Virus record (IMG/VR): IMGVR_UViG_3300028598_000004 | Location: 1 to 31,614 of that record | Length of the DNA stretch: 31,614 bases | Strand: one strand, 5' to 3' | Source of the DNA: a virus | Part shown: piece after piece, positions 1-6,118 of the stretch | How the letters are laid out: every line of letters begins with the position of its first letter | How positions within the stretch are numbered: position 1 is the stretch's first letter | Notes under the pieces: model-generated | Seen by the model: only the letters and a program-made list of their open reading frames with translations | What the model was told of the DNA's origin: nothing | Databases searched by the model: none | Made by a program: the position numbers and the translations under genes

Positions 1-269
1 AATCATTAGGTGATCAATATGGTCCACGTGCTTTATGGGATCGTGTTGATCAAAGTAAGTTGCTTGAGTGTGATATAGTAGAATTATATGAAGAACTCAA
101 AGGCTCAGAACCTGATCCACGAGCTACCTCTACAATGCGTCATGCTATGAGAGATATGGGCTTTGAAGCAAGTCGTACTACTCTACCAGGCGGTAGACAT
201 GGTTATGCTTACTTCATTCCAGGACTGAAACAAATAACATTAGTACCATCGGAGATAGAAAATGAGTAA
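1..269 (+). CDS. C-terminal fragment of a possible phage primase/helicase (5' end outside window)
   Basis: The reading frame is open from the left edge (first whole codon at 3) to TAA at 267-269, so this is the tail of a longer gene. The visible 88 residues start SLGDQYGPRALWDRVDQ and continue as a small helical domain followed by a short strand segment ending near GGRHGYAYFIPGL. That pattern (an ATPase-end helix, then a winged-helix-like domain) resembles the C-terminus of superfamily 3 or D5-type primase-helicases, and a primase/helicase is the gene expected directly before the HNH and SSB genes of T7-like phages. No catalytic motif is in view, so the function is inferred from position and weak similarity. 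An internal TTG at 60 could be read as a start, but the frame is open before it. The stop overlaps the next start as ATGAGTAA. Confidence 0.5.
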   Translation, partial: SLGDQYGPRALWDRVDQSKLLECDIVELYEELKGSEPDPRATSTMRHAMRDMGFEASRTTLPGGRHGYAYFIPGLKQITLVPSEIENE

Positions 270-387
270 ATGGTTAGGTAGATTACTATGTCGTCTAAGA
301 CACCACAAATGGAAGATGTTTGGCGGTGGTTATACAGACATTCGATGTAAGCGTTGTGGTATTTGGTGGGATCAACAAGATGAATAA
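262..387 (+). CDS. Small Cys-rich zinc-ribbon-like protein (41 aa)
   Basis: A 41-codon gene starts at ATG 262 and ends at TAA 385-387, with a GGAG-type ribosome site just upstream. It begins MSKWLGRLLCRLRHHKWKMF and ends with RCKRCGIWWDQQDE. One Cys followed by two His (C10, H14, H15) and a C-x2-C pair near residues 29-32 suggest a single small zinc site. Very short proteins of this type are common among phage early genes, and their function is not known. It is fused by 8-nt overlaps to both neighbours (ATGAGTAA before, ATGAATAA after), which argues for a real, translationally coupled gene. A role next to the HNH nuclease is possible but not shown. Confidence 0.6.
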   Translation: MSKWLGRLLCRLRHHKWKMFGGGYTDIRCKRCGIWWDQQDE

Positions 388-703
388 CTTTCCAGAAAAT
401 GAAAATATGGCAACACCTAAGATGAAGTTGCCAATTAACTATGCTAAGTCACACTGGGCTGTACGTATACAAGCTAGAGAGCAATACGTAAGGAACCAGA
501 AAGGGAGATGCTATCATTGTAAGTGTGTCCTAAGTAAGAAGCCACCTAAAAGTATTACTAACATACCATTGACTGCTCACTTGTTTCCTAAGAATTTCTT
601 TGAGCATCCAGTGCACTTACACCATAGCCATAAGACTGGAATGACGCTTGGTGCTGTACACAATTATTGTAACGCCATACTTTGGGAATACCACCGAGAA
701 TAA
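380..703 (+). CDS. HNH / endonuclease VII-like zinc nuclease (107 aa)
   Basis: The chosen start is ATG 380. It overlaps the previous stop by 8 nt and is better placed than an in-frame upstream GTG at 320, which lies inside the preceding gene. The protein has a C-x2-C zinc knuckle (RCYHCKC), then a His-rich segment (HPVHLHHSHKTGMTLG), then HNYCNAILWEYH. This Cys-Cys...HH...H-x2-C-N layout matches small phage HNH or recombination endonuclease VII-type enzymes, in which the central His and the Asn help bind the metal and cleave DNA. Such enzymes nick or cut branched DNA during replication and packaging. Its place just before SSB and DNA polymerase fits a recombination role. It is shorter than T4 endonuclease VII (157 aa), so the exact activity is uncertain. 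Confidence 0.68.
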   Translation: MNNFPENENMATPKMKLPINYAKSHWAVRIQAREQYVRNQKGRCYHCKCVLSKKPPKSITNIPLTAHLFPKNFFEHPVHLHHSHKTGMTLGAVHNYCNAILWEYHRE

Positions 704-724
704 GAAATTAAATCAAATACTATG

Positions 725-753
725 TGTACATCAGTAGATTTATATGATATAAT
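725..753 (+). promoter_or_regulatory. Host sigma70-type promoter with extended -10, upstream of SSB
   Basis: TGTACA (725-730, four of six matches to TTGACA) is followed by an exact 17-nt spacer and a perfect TATAAT (748-753). TG sits one base upstream (745-746), giving an extended -10. Transcription should begin near 760. This lies in one of the only two real intergenic gaps of the plus arm (704-830), which supports a regulatory role. The promoter would be read by host RNA polymerase with the housekeeping sigma factor. Confidence 0.8.
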
Positions 754-760
754 AGAATTT

Positions 761-804
761 GTAGTGGAGACTTCTTCACTACGAACTGTAGAGCTGAAAA
801 GCTC
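761..804 (+). promoter_or_regulatory. Two stem-loops in the 5' leader of the SSB mRNA
   Basis: Directly after the predicted transcription start, GTAGTG (761-766) pairs with CACTAC (777-782), with further pairing inside the loop. A second hairpin follows, GAGCT (791-795) with AGCTC (800-804), closed by a GAAA tetraloop of the very stable GNRA class. They end 13 nt before the ribosome site (AAAGGA, 817-822) and leave it single-stranded. Such 5' hairpins commonly protect an mRNA from RNase E or set translation rate. Binding of the leader by SSB itself is another possibility. Function is inferred. Confidence 0.5.
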
Positions 805-830
805 ATTAACCAACCGAAAGGAACTGAAAT

Positions 831-1466
831 ATGTCTAATAAGATACAACCTATTGAATCGCCTGTAGGCACTCTTGAATGGTGCTTTATTGATGGCGACG
901 GCAAACCTGATCTTCAAGGTGTACCTAAATATCAAGTTGATGTTGTTCTTACACCTGAACAAGCTGAACCGTTCAAAGCAATGGTAGCTGACTTCTGGAA
1001 AGAGAACAAACCAAAAGGTGCCAAAGAAGCTAAGTCAACGGGCGTCTACCCACATACTGTTAAAGACGAAGAAGCTAGCTCTCAAGCTGGTGAAAATGTT
1101 TATAAAGAAACAGGTAATACTGTCGTGCGTTTCAAGACAGGTACTAAGTATGTGAGTGGTGATAAGAAGATAATCAAAGTCTTTAACTCTAAAGGCAATG
1201 AAGTATCTCTCCATGGTAAGAAGATTGGCAATGACTCTCGTGGTCGTGCCATTGGTTCCATTGCTATCTACGACTTCAGTAAGGCAGCTCGTGGTGTTAC
1301 TTTTTACCTGAACTCTGTTCAACTCAGCAAGTTTGTTGAATTCACTGGAAATGCTAATCCTTCTGGTCAGATTGATGAAGAAGAAGGTGGTTTTGAAGGT
1401 GTTGAAGGTGACATGCCTGGAGCAGTTGAAGATGAGTCAAGTGCGCCTAGCAAGCCACGTTTATAA
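831..1466 (+). CDS. Single-stranded DNA-binding protein, T7 gp2.5-like (211 aa)
   Basis: A 211-residue protein starting MSNKIQPIESPVGTLEWCFI, with a ribosome site AAAGGA 8 nt before ATG 831. The body (about 1-170) is beta-rich with the layout of phage OB-fold SSBs of the gp2.5/DUF2815 group. The last 35 or so residues are strongly acidic (IDEEEGGFEGVEGDMPGAVEDESS), the usual C-terminal tail through which such SSBs contact polymerase and helicase. A short basic/proline end (PSKPRL) follows the acidic tail, which is less typical. It would coat single-stranded DNA at the fork and during annealing. The gene stands alone between a strong promoter and two terminators, consistent with the large amounts of SSB needed. 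Confidence 0.85.
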   Translation: MSNKIQPIESPVGTLEWCFIDGDGKPDLQGVPKYQVDVVLTPEQAEPFKAMVADFWKENKPKGAKEAKSTGVYPHTVKDEEASSQAGENVYKETGNTVVRFKTGTKYVSGDKKIIKVFNSKGNEVSLHGKKIGNDSRGRAIGSIAIYDFSKAARGVTFYLNSVQLSKFVEFTGNANPSGQIDEEEGGFEGVEGDMPGAVEDESSAPSKPRL

Positions 1467-1497
1467 GTAGCTAGCTCACCCCCGACTAGCTACTTTT
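1465..1497 (+). terminator. Intrinsic terminator 1 after SSB
   Basis: The last two bases of the SSB stop codon begin a perfect 10-bp stem, AAGTAGCTAG (1465-1474) with CTAGCTACTT (1486-1495). It encloses an 11-nt C-rich loop and runs into TTTT (1494-1497). Stem and U-run fit a rho-independent terminator that is moderately strong because the stem is partly AT. Confidence 0.75.
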
Positions 1498-1541
1498 CCT
1501 ACCACCGCTATCTTAACGGTCTAGCGGTGGTAGGCTTTTTT
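1498..1541 (+). terminator. Intrinsic terminator 2, strong, between SSB and DNA polymerase
   Basis: A perfect 13-bp GC-rich stem, CCTACCACCGCTA (1498-1510) with TAGCGGTGGTAGG (1522-1534), has an 11-nt loop and is followed by C and six T (1536-1541). It starts immediately after terminator 1, so the two form a tandem block. It ends only 15 nt before the polymerase ATG. Confidence 0.93.
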
Positions 1542-1556
1542 ACTTATGAGGTAACA

Positions 1557-3206
1557 ATGTATAAATATGTAGAACTGGATGCGATCCTACCCAGTATAAA
1601 AACAGGACAACCACTCGCGTTTGATACCGAGACAGATGGCAAGTATGGAAAGATCTGCCTAGCTCAATTCTATCAAGCCCACTGGCCAGAGGTTCTTATG
1701 ATCAAGAACCCAGAGCCAATCCACCTCATGTCTATCCTAGCACAACTAACTGACACCATGCTTGTCATGCAAAATGCTAGCTACGACATCACAACAATAC
1801 AGCGACAAACAGGTAGTAGATTTATACCACCTAAGTTTGATGACACGCTTCTTCTGGCTCGCATTGCTTGGCCACAACTTCAAGGATACACTTTGGATGC
1901 ACTACTTGAGATAGCACTCAGGTATGATCCTTATAAACGCCTTGGTATTGACAAGAAGAAGATGCAAAAAGCTGTATGGACTACACCTATCATACCTGCT
2001 CTACAACTAAGGTATGCAGCAATCGATGTATTCCACCTCTTAGATCTTTATGAACAAGTCAAGAATGCTAAGTTAGATTTTAACTACATGCTTGACATTG
2101 TTTCTTTACGTGAAGCATTAGATTGGCAGAATAACGGTCAAGCTATTGATGCTGAGCGTCTTCAAGAGATGTATACAGCTAATCTTAGAGAGATTGAATC
2201 TTATGATCTACCTATCAATGTTAACTCCTGGCAGCAAGTTAGACCTTATATTGGTCAGGATGAATCTAATGGGTTAGCTCTAGCGACGTTTGCTTTACAA
2301 GGCAATACTAAAGCACGTAATGTGCGGACAGTGCGTAGCTTACTTAAGCTCAATTCTTTCTTAAACAAGTTTGATAACCCAGAGGGTATAATCTATGGAG
2401 TCTTTGGCCCTTACGCTAGAAGTGGACGATACACATGTCAGAATGACAATCTCCAGCAGTCTCCCAGAGCTACTAAGTCCTTATTTAGTGCAAGGCCTGA
2501 TAGATACATGCTGTATTCAGACTTCTCGCAGCTTGAACTTAGATCCATTACTGCAATTACGGGAGACCAGAGAATGGTTGAAACCTACAGAGCTGGTGGT
2601 GACATTCACGATCTCGTAAGAGATGAGTTAATGATTAGCAGACAGATTGCTAAGACTATTAACTTTAATGCTTTGTACGGTGGTGGTGTTGGTATGATGC
2701 GAGGTATCTTGATTAAAGATGCCGACATCTTACTAGACTTCAACGTGGTTGCTCGTGAGATGCGTAAATGGAAGAACCTCTTCCGTGGTGTTAGAGCGTG
2801 GCAAGAACAAGGTATTCGTGATTTCAATGGCGGACGCCTTGGTTCAACAGCTTGCGGGCGTAAGTATCGTGGTCGCATGATGACTGACCAACTAAATATT
2901 GAAAACCAAGGTACTGGTGCTGAAGTTGCAAAACTTGCTAAGCACTATATGTATCAGCCGTTGAAAGATTTAGACTGTAATATTGAGAACTTCATTCATG
3001 ATAGTTATATAATTGATTCACCTAATCATCCGTCTGTTCACAAGAAAGCGTCTAAGATTATAGCAGAAGCAATGAAAGAAGCATGGCATGAAGTTAGTAA
3101 GAATCTGAGAGTCAAGGACCTCCCAATGCCTGTAACAGTTCGTGGTGGCTATCATCACGGTGATATTGAAGCAGGTTCCCACACATTCGAATTAAAGGTA
3201 GACTAA
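1557..3206 (+). CDS. Family A DNA polymerase with 3'-5' exonuclease (549 aa)
   Basis: The start is ATG 1557 with GAGGT just upstream; an in-frame GTG at 1527 lies inside the terminator stem and is rejected. The exonuclease domain has DTETDG (D23, E25), NASYD (D77) and YAAID (Y153, D157). The polymerase domain has ARSGRYTC near 290, motif A SDFSQLELR (D322), motif B R362-x3-K366-x3-F370-x3-Y374-G and motif C IHDS (D482). All metal-binding residues needed for both activities are present. F370 sits at the position of E. coli F762 rather than the Tyr of T7. The usual HDE of motif C reads HDS. At 549 aa it is much shorter than T7 gp5 (704 aa), with only about 130 residues between exo III and the first polymerase motif, so thumb and thioredoxin-loop regions are reduced. 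It copies the phage genome with SSB and helicase. Confidence 0.95.
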   Translation: MYKYVELDAILPSIKTGQPLAFDTETDGKYGKICLAQFYQAHWPEVLMIKNPEPIHLMSILAQLTDTMLVMQNASYDITTIQRQTGSRFIPPKFDDTLLLARIAWPQLQGYTLDALLEIALRYDPYKRLGIDKKKMQKAVWTTPIIPALQLRYAAIDVFHLLDLYEQVKNAKLDFNYMLDIVSLREALDWQNNGQAIDAERLQEMYTANLREIESYDLPINVNSWQQVRPYIGQDESNGLALATFALQGNTKARNVRTVRSLLKLNSFLNKFDNPEGIIYGVFGPYARSGRYTCQNDNLQQSPRATKSLFSARPDRYMLYSDFSQLELRSITAITGDQRMVETYRAGGDIHDLVRDELMISRQIAKTINFNALYGGGVGMMRGILIKDADILLDFNVVAREMRKWKNLFRGVRAWQEQGIRDFNGGRLGSTACGRKYRGRMMTDQLNIENQGTGAEVAKLAKHYMYQPLKDLDCNIENFIHDSYIIDSPNHPSVHKKASKIIAEAMKEAWHEVSKNLRVKDLPMPVTVRGGYHHGDIEAGSHTFELKVD

Positions 3207-3207
3207 A

Positions 3208-3561
3208 ATGAGTACTAAACAATATGATAAGTATTTAGAAGATGAATATAATAAGCAAGTAGGTGATGATGAAGAACTTTATGTACCTAATAAAGAGTTC
3301 AAAACAGTAGCTGTTCAATATCCACGATTATTAATTAACTATACATTTATGACATTCTTTGATTGTAAAGTTGGTGATAAAGCTGTAGTTTTTACAGGTG
3401 GTAATTGGAATGTTGTTAGCATCGTAGAAGTACATGATGAACCACAATTGTCTGGTGGTTATGCTTATACGTGGTTAGTACAGATAGTAGATCGTTCTGA
3501 ATACGATAGACTGTGTATTGAATCACATGAAGGCATCCCATCCGTAGCGAGTAGATTATAA
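3208..3561 (+). CDS. Phage protein of unknown function (117 aa)
   Basis: Starts one base after the polymerase stop, with AAAGGTAG as ribosome site, and its stop shares one base with the next start (TAATG). The first 35 residues are acidic and polar (YDKYLEDEYNKQVGDDEELY). The rest looks like a small beta-barrel, with DCKVGDKAVVFTGG and NVVSIVEVHD resembling the strand-turn pattern of SH3-like domains. No catalytic motif or membrane segment is visible. Position between polymerase and the nucleotide-synthesis genes suggests an accessory replication or nucleotide-metabolism role, but this is only context. Confidence 0.7.
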   Translation: MSTKQYDKYLEDEYNKQVGDDEELYVPNKEFKTVAVQYPRLLINYTFMTFFDCKVGDKAVVFTGGNWNVVSIVEVHDEPQLSGGYAYTWLVQIVDRSEYDRLCIESHEGIPSVASRL

Positions 3562-4355
3562 TGCCTAGTCAATACGAAACAGACTATGCTGAGTTGGTCT
3601 CAGACATAATGGTGAATGGTGATGAAAGACCTACCAGGAATCATCCTACTAGATCTTTGTTTGGTAAGGTACTTACTGTTAACGAGTTATGTTACGGTGA
3701 GTTCCCTATCTTGCAAGGTCGTAGAATGTATCCTAGAGGTGTATTTGGTGAGTTAGCTGCATTCCTGAAAGGACCTAAGCACATAAAAGACTTCACTGAC
3801 GAAGGTTGTAATTATTGGAAGAAGTGGAGTGAAGCAGATGGATCAATACATGTTGACTATGGTAACAGTTGGCTTGATTTTAACGGTGTTAATCAGCTTG
3901 AGGCTGTACTCTCTTCACTCGCGGAAGATCCTAACGGGCGCAGACACATTATCTCTGGCTGGCGTCCTGATCGTCTTAGTAGTCTGTCTTTGCCTTGTTG
4001 CCATCTTCTCTACCAGTGGTATGTAAACAACGGTAGTCTTGAGATGATATGGTATCAACGTTCAGTCGATACTATGGTTGGTCTCCCGTCTGATGTCATT
4101 CTGGCAGCAGCATGGAACGTCCTTATGGCTGATCAATTAGGTCTTGATCCTGGTAAGTTGGTATTCATGTTAGGTGACACTCACATCTATAAATCACATA
4201 CATATGGAGTAGCAGATTACTTAGATGTAGTTCCTATGACTGATAATAATTGTCCACAGTACCTTCATGAAGGTACTCTGTACGATTTTAACTGTGACTC
4301 AATCGCCTTGATTGGTTACAATCCCTATAACCCTATCACTTTTGGATTACATTAA
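3561..4355 (+). CDS. Thymidylate synthase-family enzyme with dCMP-type Asp178; possible dCMP (hydroxy)methylase (264 aa)
   Basis: A full-length ThyA fold (E. coli ThyA is 264 aa). Seen in sequence: FGELAAFL with the active-site Glu, RRHIISGW with the phosphate-binding Arg pair, the nucleophile in LPCCH (C147, followed by H148), YQRSVD (Q166-R167-S168-V169-D170) and GDTHIY. Numbering runs one ahead of E. coli. E. coli Asn177 (GLPFN), which reads the uracil ring of dUMP, is replaced by Asp178 (GLPSD). The spacing R-S-x-D-x3-G-x3-D is the same as in T4 dCMP hydroxymethylase, where this Asp selects cytosine, and engineered Asn-to-Asp thymidylate synthases gain dCMP methylation. The enzyme may therefore make 5-methyl- or 5-hydroxymethyl-dCMP with methylene-tetrahydrofolate rather than dTMP. 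The C-terminus (ITFGLH) also differs from the usual loop that shields the active site. Family assignment is very secure; the substrate is inferred. Confidence 0.9.
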   Translation: MPSQYETDYAELVSDIMVNGDERPTRNHPTRSLFGKVLTVNELCYGEFPILQGRRMYPRGVFGELAAFLKGPKHIKDFTDEGCNYWKKWSEADGSIHVDYGNSWLDFNGVNQLEAVLSSLAEDPNGRRHIISGWRPDRLSSLSLPCCHLLYQWYVNNGSLEMIWYQRSVDTMVGLPSDVILAAAWNVLMADQLGLDPGKLVFMLGDTHIYKSHTYGVADYLDVVPMTDNNCPQYLHEGTLYDFNCDSIALIGYNPYNPITFGLH

Positions 4356-4356
4356 T

Positions 4357-4629
4357 ATGACTGAGAAACATGGAACTGATATACAAGCTACACTTGCTGA
4401 ACGTGAAGTCCAACATGGTTCATTTAGTGACCATGCTTATATAGAGCAAGATTTACGTGAGATACTAGAGGCTAATAGCACTCATCTTCCAGCAGTTCAT
4501 AAAATTGGTCTTGGTATGATACTGCATAAAATTGCTCGTATTCTGAATAGAGGTAATAATCATTCTGATACATGGCATGACATTGCTGGTTATGCGACCT
4601 TAGTAGAGCGAAGTATATTAGATGAATAA
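4357..4629 (+). CDS. DUF6378-type phage protein, possible MazG-like nucleotide hydrolase (90 aa)
   Basis: The chosen start is ATG 4357, one base after the previous stop; an in-frame TTG at 4312 lies inside that gene. The protein is all-helical, with EREVQHGSFSDHA near the start and LGMILHKIARILNRG followed by HSDTWHDIAGYATLVER near the end. These two blocks are the signature I recognise as the DUF6378 family of phage proteins. The H-K-x-x-R-I...D-x-W-x-D-I-x-x-Y pattern also resembles MazG-like and 'nucleotide modification associated' domains, all-helical enzymes that cleave NTPs to NMPs. Sitting between the TS-like enzyme and dCMP deaminase, it may trim a nucleotide pool (for example dCTP). 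Family call moderate, activity speculative. Confidence 0.65.
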   Translation: MTEKHGTDIQATLAEREVQHGSFSDHAYIEQDLREILEANSTHLPAVHKIGLGMILHKIARILNRGNNHSDTWHDIAGYATLVERSILDE

Positions 4630-5041
4630 GTGGAACCTACGTTACTTTGGTCTAGCACTTGAAGTAGCTACATGGTCTAAAGATCCTGATAAACAGGTCG
4701 GTGCTGTCTGTGTTTCGCCTGACAAGCGAAGGATAGTCACAGGCTACAATGGTTTTCCTGTTGGGATTGAAGACGATGAAGCGGCACTTAATAATAGAGA
4801 GCTGAAGAACAAACTAATGGTACATGCCGAAGCGAACTGTATAGTCAACGGTGTTTCATCACTACGTGGTTGGACTATGCATGTAACTAAAGCTCCGTGC
4901 CTTGGTTGTGCTAAGCTTATTATTAATGCTAGAATTAAACGGGTTGTTTGTCCCTCTCCAGGTGGATCCTGGGAAGATGAACAACTATTTGCAATAGGTC
5001 TTCTTAAGAAGGCCAATATAGAGGTAGAATTTTATGAATAG
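4622..5041 (+). CDS. dCMP deaminase-like zinc enzyme (139 aa)
   Basis: The cytidine deaminase fold is clear. GYNGFPVG near residue 41 is typical of dCMP deaminases. HAE (H68-A69-E70) supplies a zinc ligand and the catalytic Glu, and PCLGC (C93, C96) supplies the other two ligands. Known enzymes convert dCMP to dUMP, the precursor of dTMP. The gene overlaps the DUF6378 stop as ATGAATAA and the next start as ATGAATAG. Alongside a TS-family enzyme of altered specificity it may steer flow between dCMP and dUMP, as the T4 deaminase does beside dCMP hydroxymethylase. A preference for a modified dCMP cannot be excluded. Confidence 0.9.
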   Translation: MNKWNLRYFGLALEVATWSKDPDKQVGAVCVSPDKRRIVTGYNGFPVGIEDDEAALNNRELKNKLMVHAEANCIVNGVSSLRGWTMHVTKAPCLGCAKLIINARIKRVVCPSPGGSWEDEQLFAIGLLKKANIEVEFYE

Positions 5042-5240
5042 TAAATATGATATATATGAAGATGATTGTGCTGTATTAATAGCTATGTCAGCTTTATTAA
5101 ATGCTGAAGTTGAAGGTATGAAAGCTCTCAATACTGAACGAGCTAATAATGGTATGACTATAGCATATAGCGAATATCTTTTTTCTGAAGCTAGCAAACC
5201 ATTAAAAGAATACTTAAAAGGATTGGAAAAAAATGATTGA
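5034..5240 (+). CDS. Small acidic helical phage protein, unknown (68 aa)
   Basis: Joined to both neighbours by 8-nt overlaps (ATGAATAG at the start, ATGATTGA at the end), so it is almost certainly translated. The sequence is acidic and mostly helical (DDCAVLIAMSALLNAEVEGM, then SEASKPLKEYLKGLEKND). No metal-binding, catalytic or membrane motif is visible. Its tight coupling to the exonuclease start suggests a partner or regulator of that enzyme, but there is no direct evidence. Confidence 0.65.
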   Translation: MNSKYDIYEDDCAVLIAMSALLNAEVEGMKALNTERANNGMTIAYSEYLFSEASKPLKEYLKGLEKND

Positions 5241-6021
5241 CGATAAAATTGTATTACGACCAAGTTCATTAGATGAGTTTGCTCAATGTCCACAGAAGTG
5301 GCTTCGCACTTTCATTAACGGTGAGTCATCCTATGTCAACAGCAGAGCAGCGATTGGAACAGCAATCCATGCAGGTGTTGAAAACATGTGGAATGACTGT
5401 ATTCAAGTTAAGCAGAAGATCAAGTCGCCAAGCGCTATGGCTGATGCAGCAATGGAAGCTTGGAAGGAAGAAGAACAGAAAGGTATGCGATATGACAGTG
5501 GTGAGACTGAAGGCTCTTGTGCCAAAGAGATCATCACTGGTATGGATACATATATTGAAGATATTGTTCCTTGGGTAGACATTCCAACACATGTTGAAGT
5601 GCGATATACTGTTAACCTTGAACATGACTTAGTTGAAGGCATCTCAGGTCTTATGGACTATGTAGATACTGATAAGGGTATCATTGCGGATGTTAAGACT
5701 GGCAAGAGAAAGCACAATGTGACTAACTCTTCCACTCAACAATCCATCTACAAATACTTGGTTGAAGCTAACGGTGTGAAAGTTAACTGGAGTAACATCC
5801 AAAACGTAGTACTTAAGAAGAAGCCTGAAGGTCATGTCATGGATTGCCATATAGACATACCTAAAGCAAAATCTTTAGTGAATACGTTGCTTGACACACT
5901 GGACGTGTACCTGACAGACACTGTTGATCCTAACATACTGTTCAGAGGTAACTCTAAGTATTGGTTATGTTCACCTAAGTACTGTGCTTATTATAGTAGT
6001 TGTAAATTTGTAGGAAATTGA
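5233..6021 (+). CDS. PD-(D/E)XK exonuclease, Cas4/RecB-like, with Fe-S cysteines (262 aa)
   Basis: The nuclease core is seen as HAGVENMW near residue 50, then GLMDYVD (D142) and IADVKTG (D153-V-K155), the D...D/E-x-K metal site of RecB-family nucleases. A Cys at 19 (QCPQKW) and three near the C-terminus (C246, C251, C257) match the split four-Cys iron-sulphur cluster of Cas4 and AddB nucleases that pins the two ends of the domain together. Such phage enzymes act as 5'-3' or bidirectional exonucleases in recombination and in breakdown of host DNA, the role played by gp6 in T7. With the downstream helicase, ligase and VRR-NUC gene it forms a DNA-repair or recombination block. Start ATG 5233 overlaps the previous stop. 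Confidence 0.88.
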   Translation: MIDDKIVLRPSSLDEFAQCPQKWLRTFINGESSYVNSRAAIGTAIHAGVENMWNDCIQVKQKIKSPSAMADAAMEAWKEEEQKGMRYDSGETEGSCAKEIITGMDTYIEDIVPWVDIPTHVEVRYTVNLEHDLVEGISGLMDYVDTDKGIIADVKTGKRKHNVTNSSTQQSIYKYLVEANGVKVNWSNIQNVVLKKKPEGHVMDCHIDIPKAKSLVNTLLDTLDVYLTDTVDPNILFRGNSKYWLCSPKYCAYYSSCKFVGN

Positions 6022-6022
6022 T

Positions 6023-6118
6023 ATGAAAACACTATTAGGCGTATCATGCTTAATAGCTCTCTGCGTAATGTGGCCACCACTAATCCTGGTGGTCATATTC
6101 GTGTGGGCTATGTCATGA
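6023..6118 (+). CDS. Tiny single-pass membrane peptide (31 aa)
   Basis: ATG 6023 follows the exonuclease stop by one base and is preceded by AGGAAA, a good ribosome site. The product is MKTLLGVSCLIALCVMWPPL followed by ILVVIFVWAMS, nearly all hydrophobic, so it should form one membrane helix, perhaps kinked at the PP. Its TGA overlaps the next ATG (ATGA at 6115-6118). The start region could be mistaken for a signal peptide, but no downstream domain is in frame. Function unknown; candidates include membrane tethering of replication, superinfection exclusion or an early lysis or toxin-like effect. Confidence 0.6.
   Translation: MKTLLGVSCLIALCVMWPPLILVVIFVWAMS

Noticed and set aside
720-1322. 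Minus-strand frames (80 and 95 codons) across the SSB gene
   Set aside because: They run against the promoter and SSB, lack ribosome sites and have no meaningful sequence.
1527-1556. GTG start for DNA polymerase 10 codons upstream of ATG 1557
   Set aside because: It lies in the stem of terminator 2, adds residues with no similarity to polymerases and has no ribosome site, while ATG 1557 has GAGGT.
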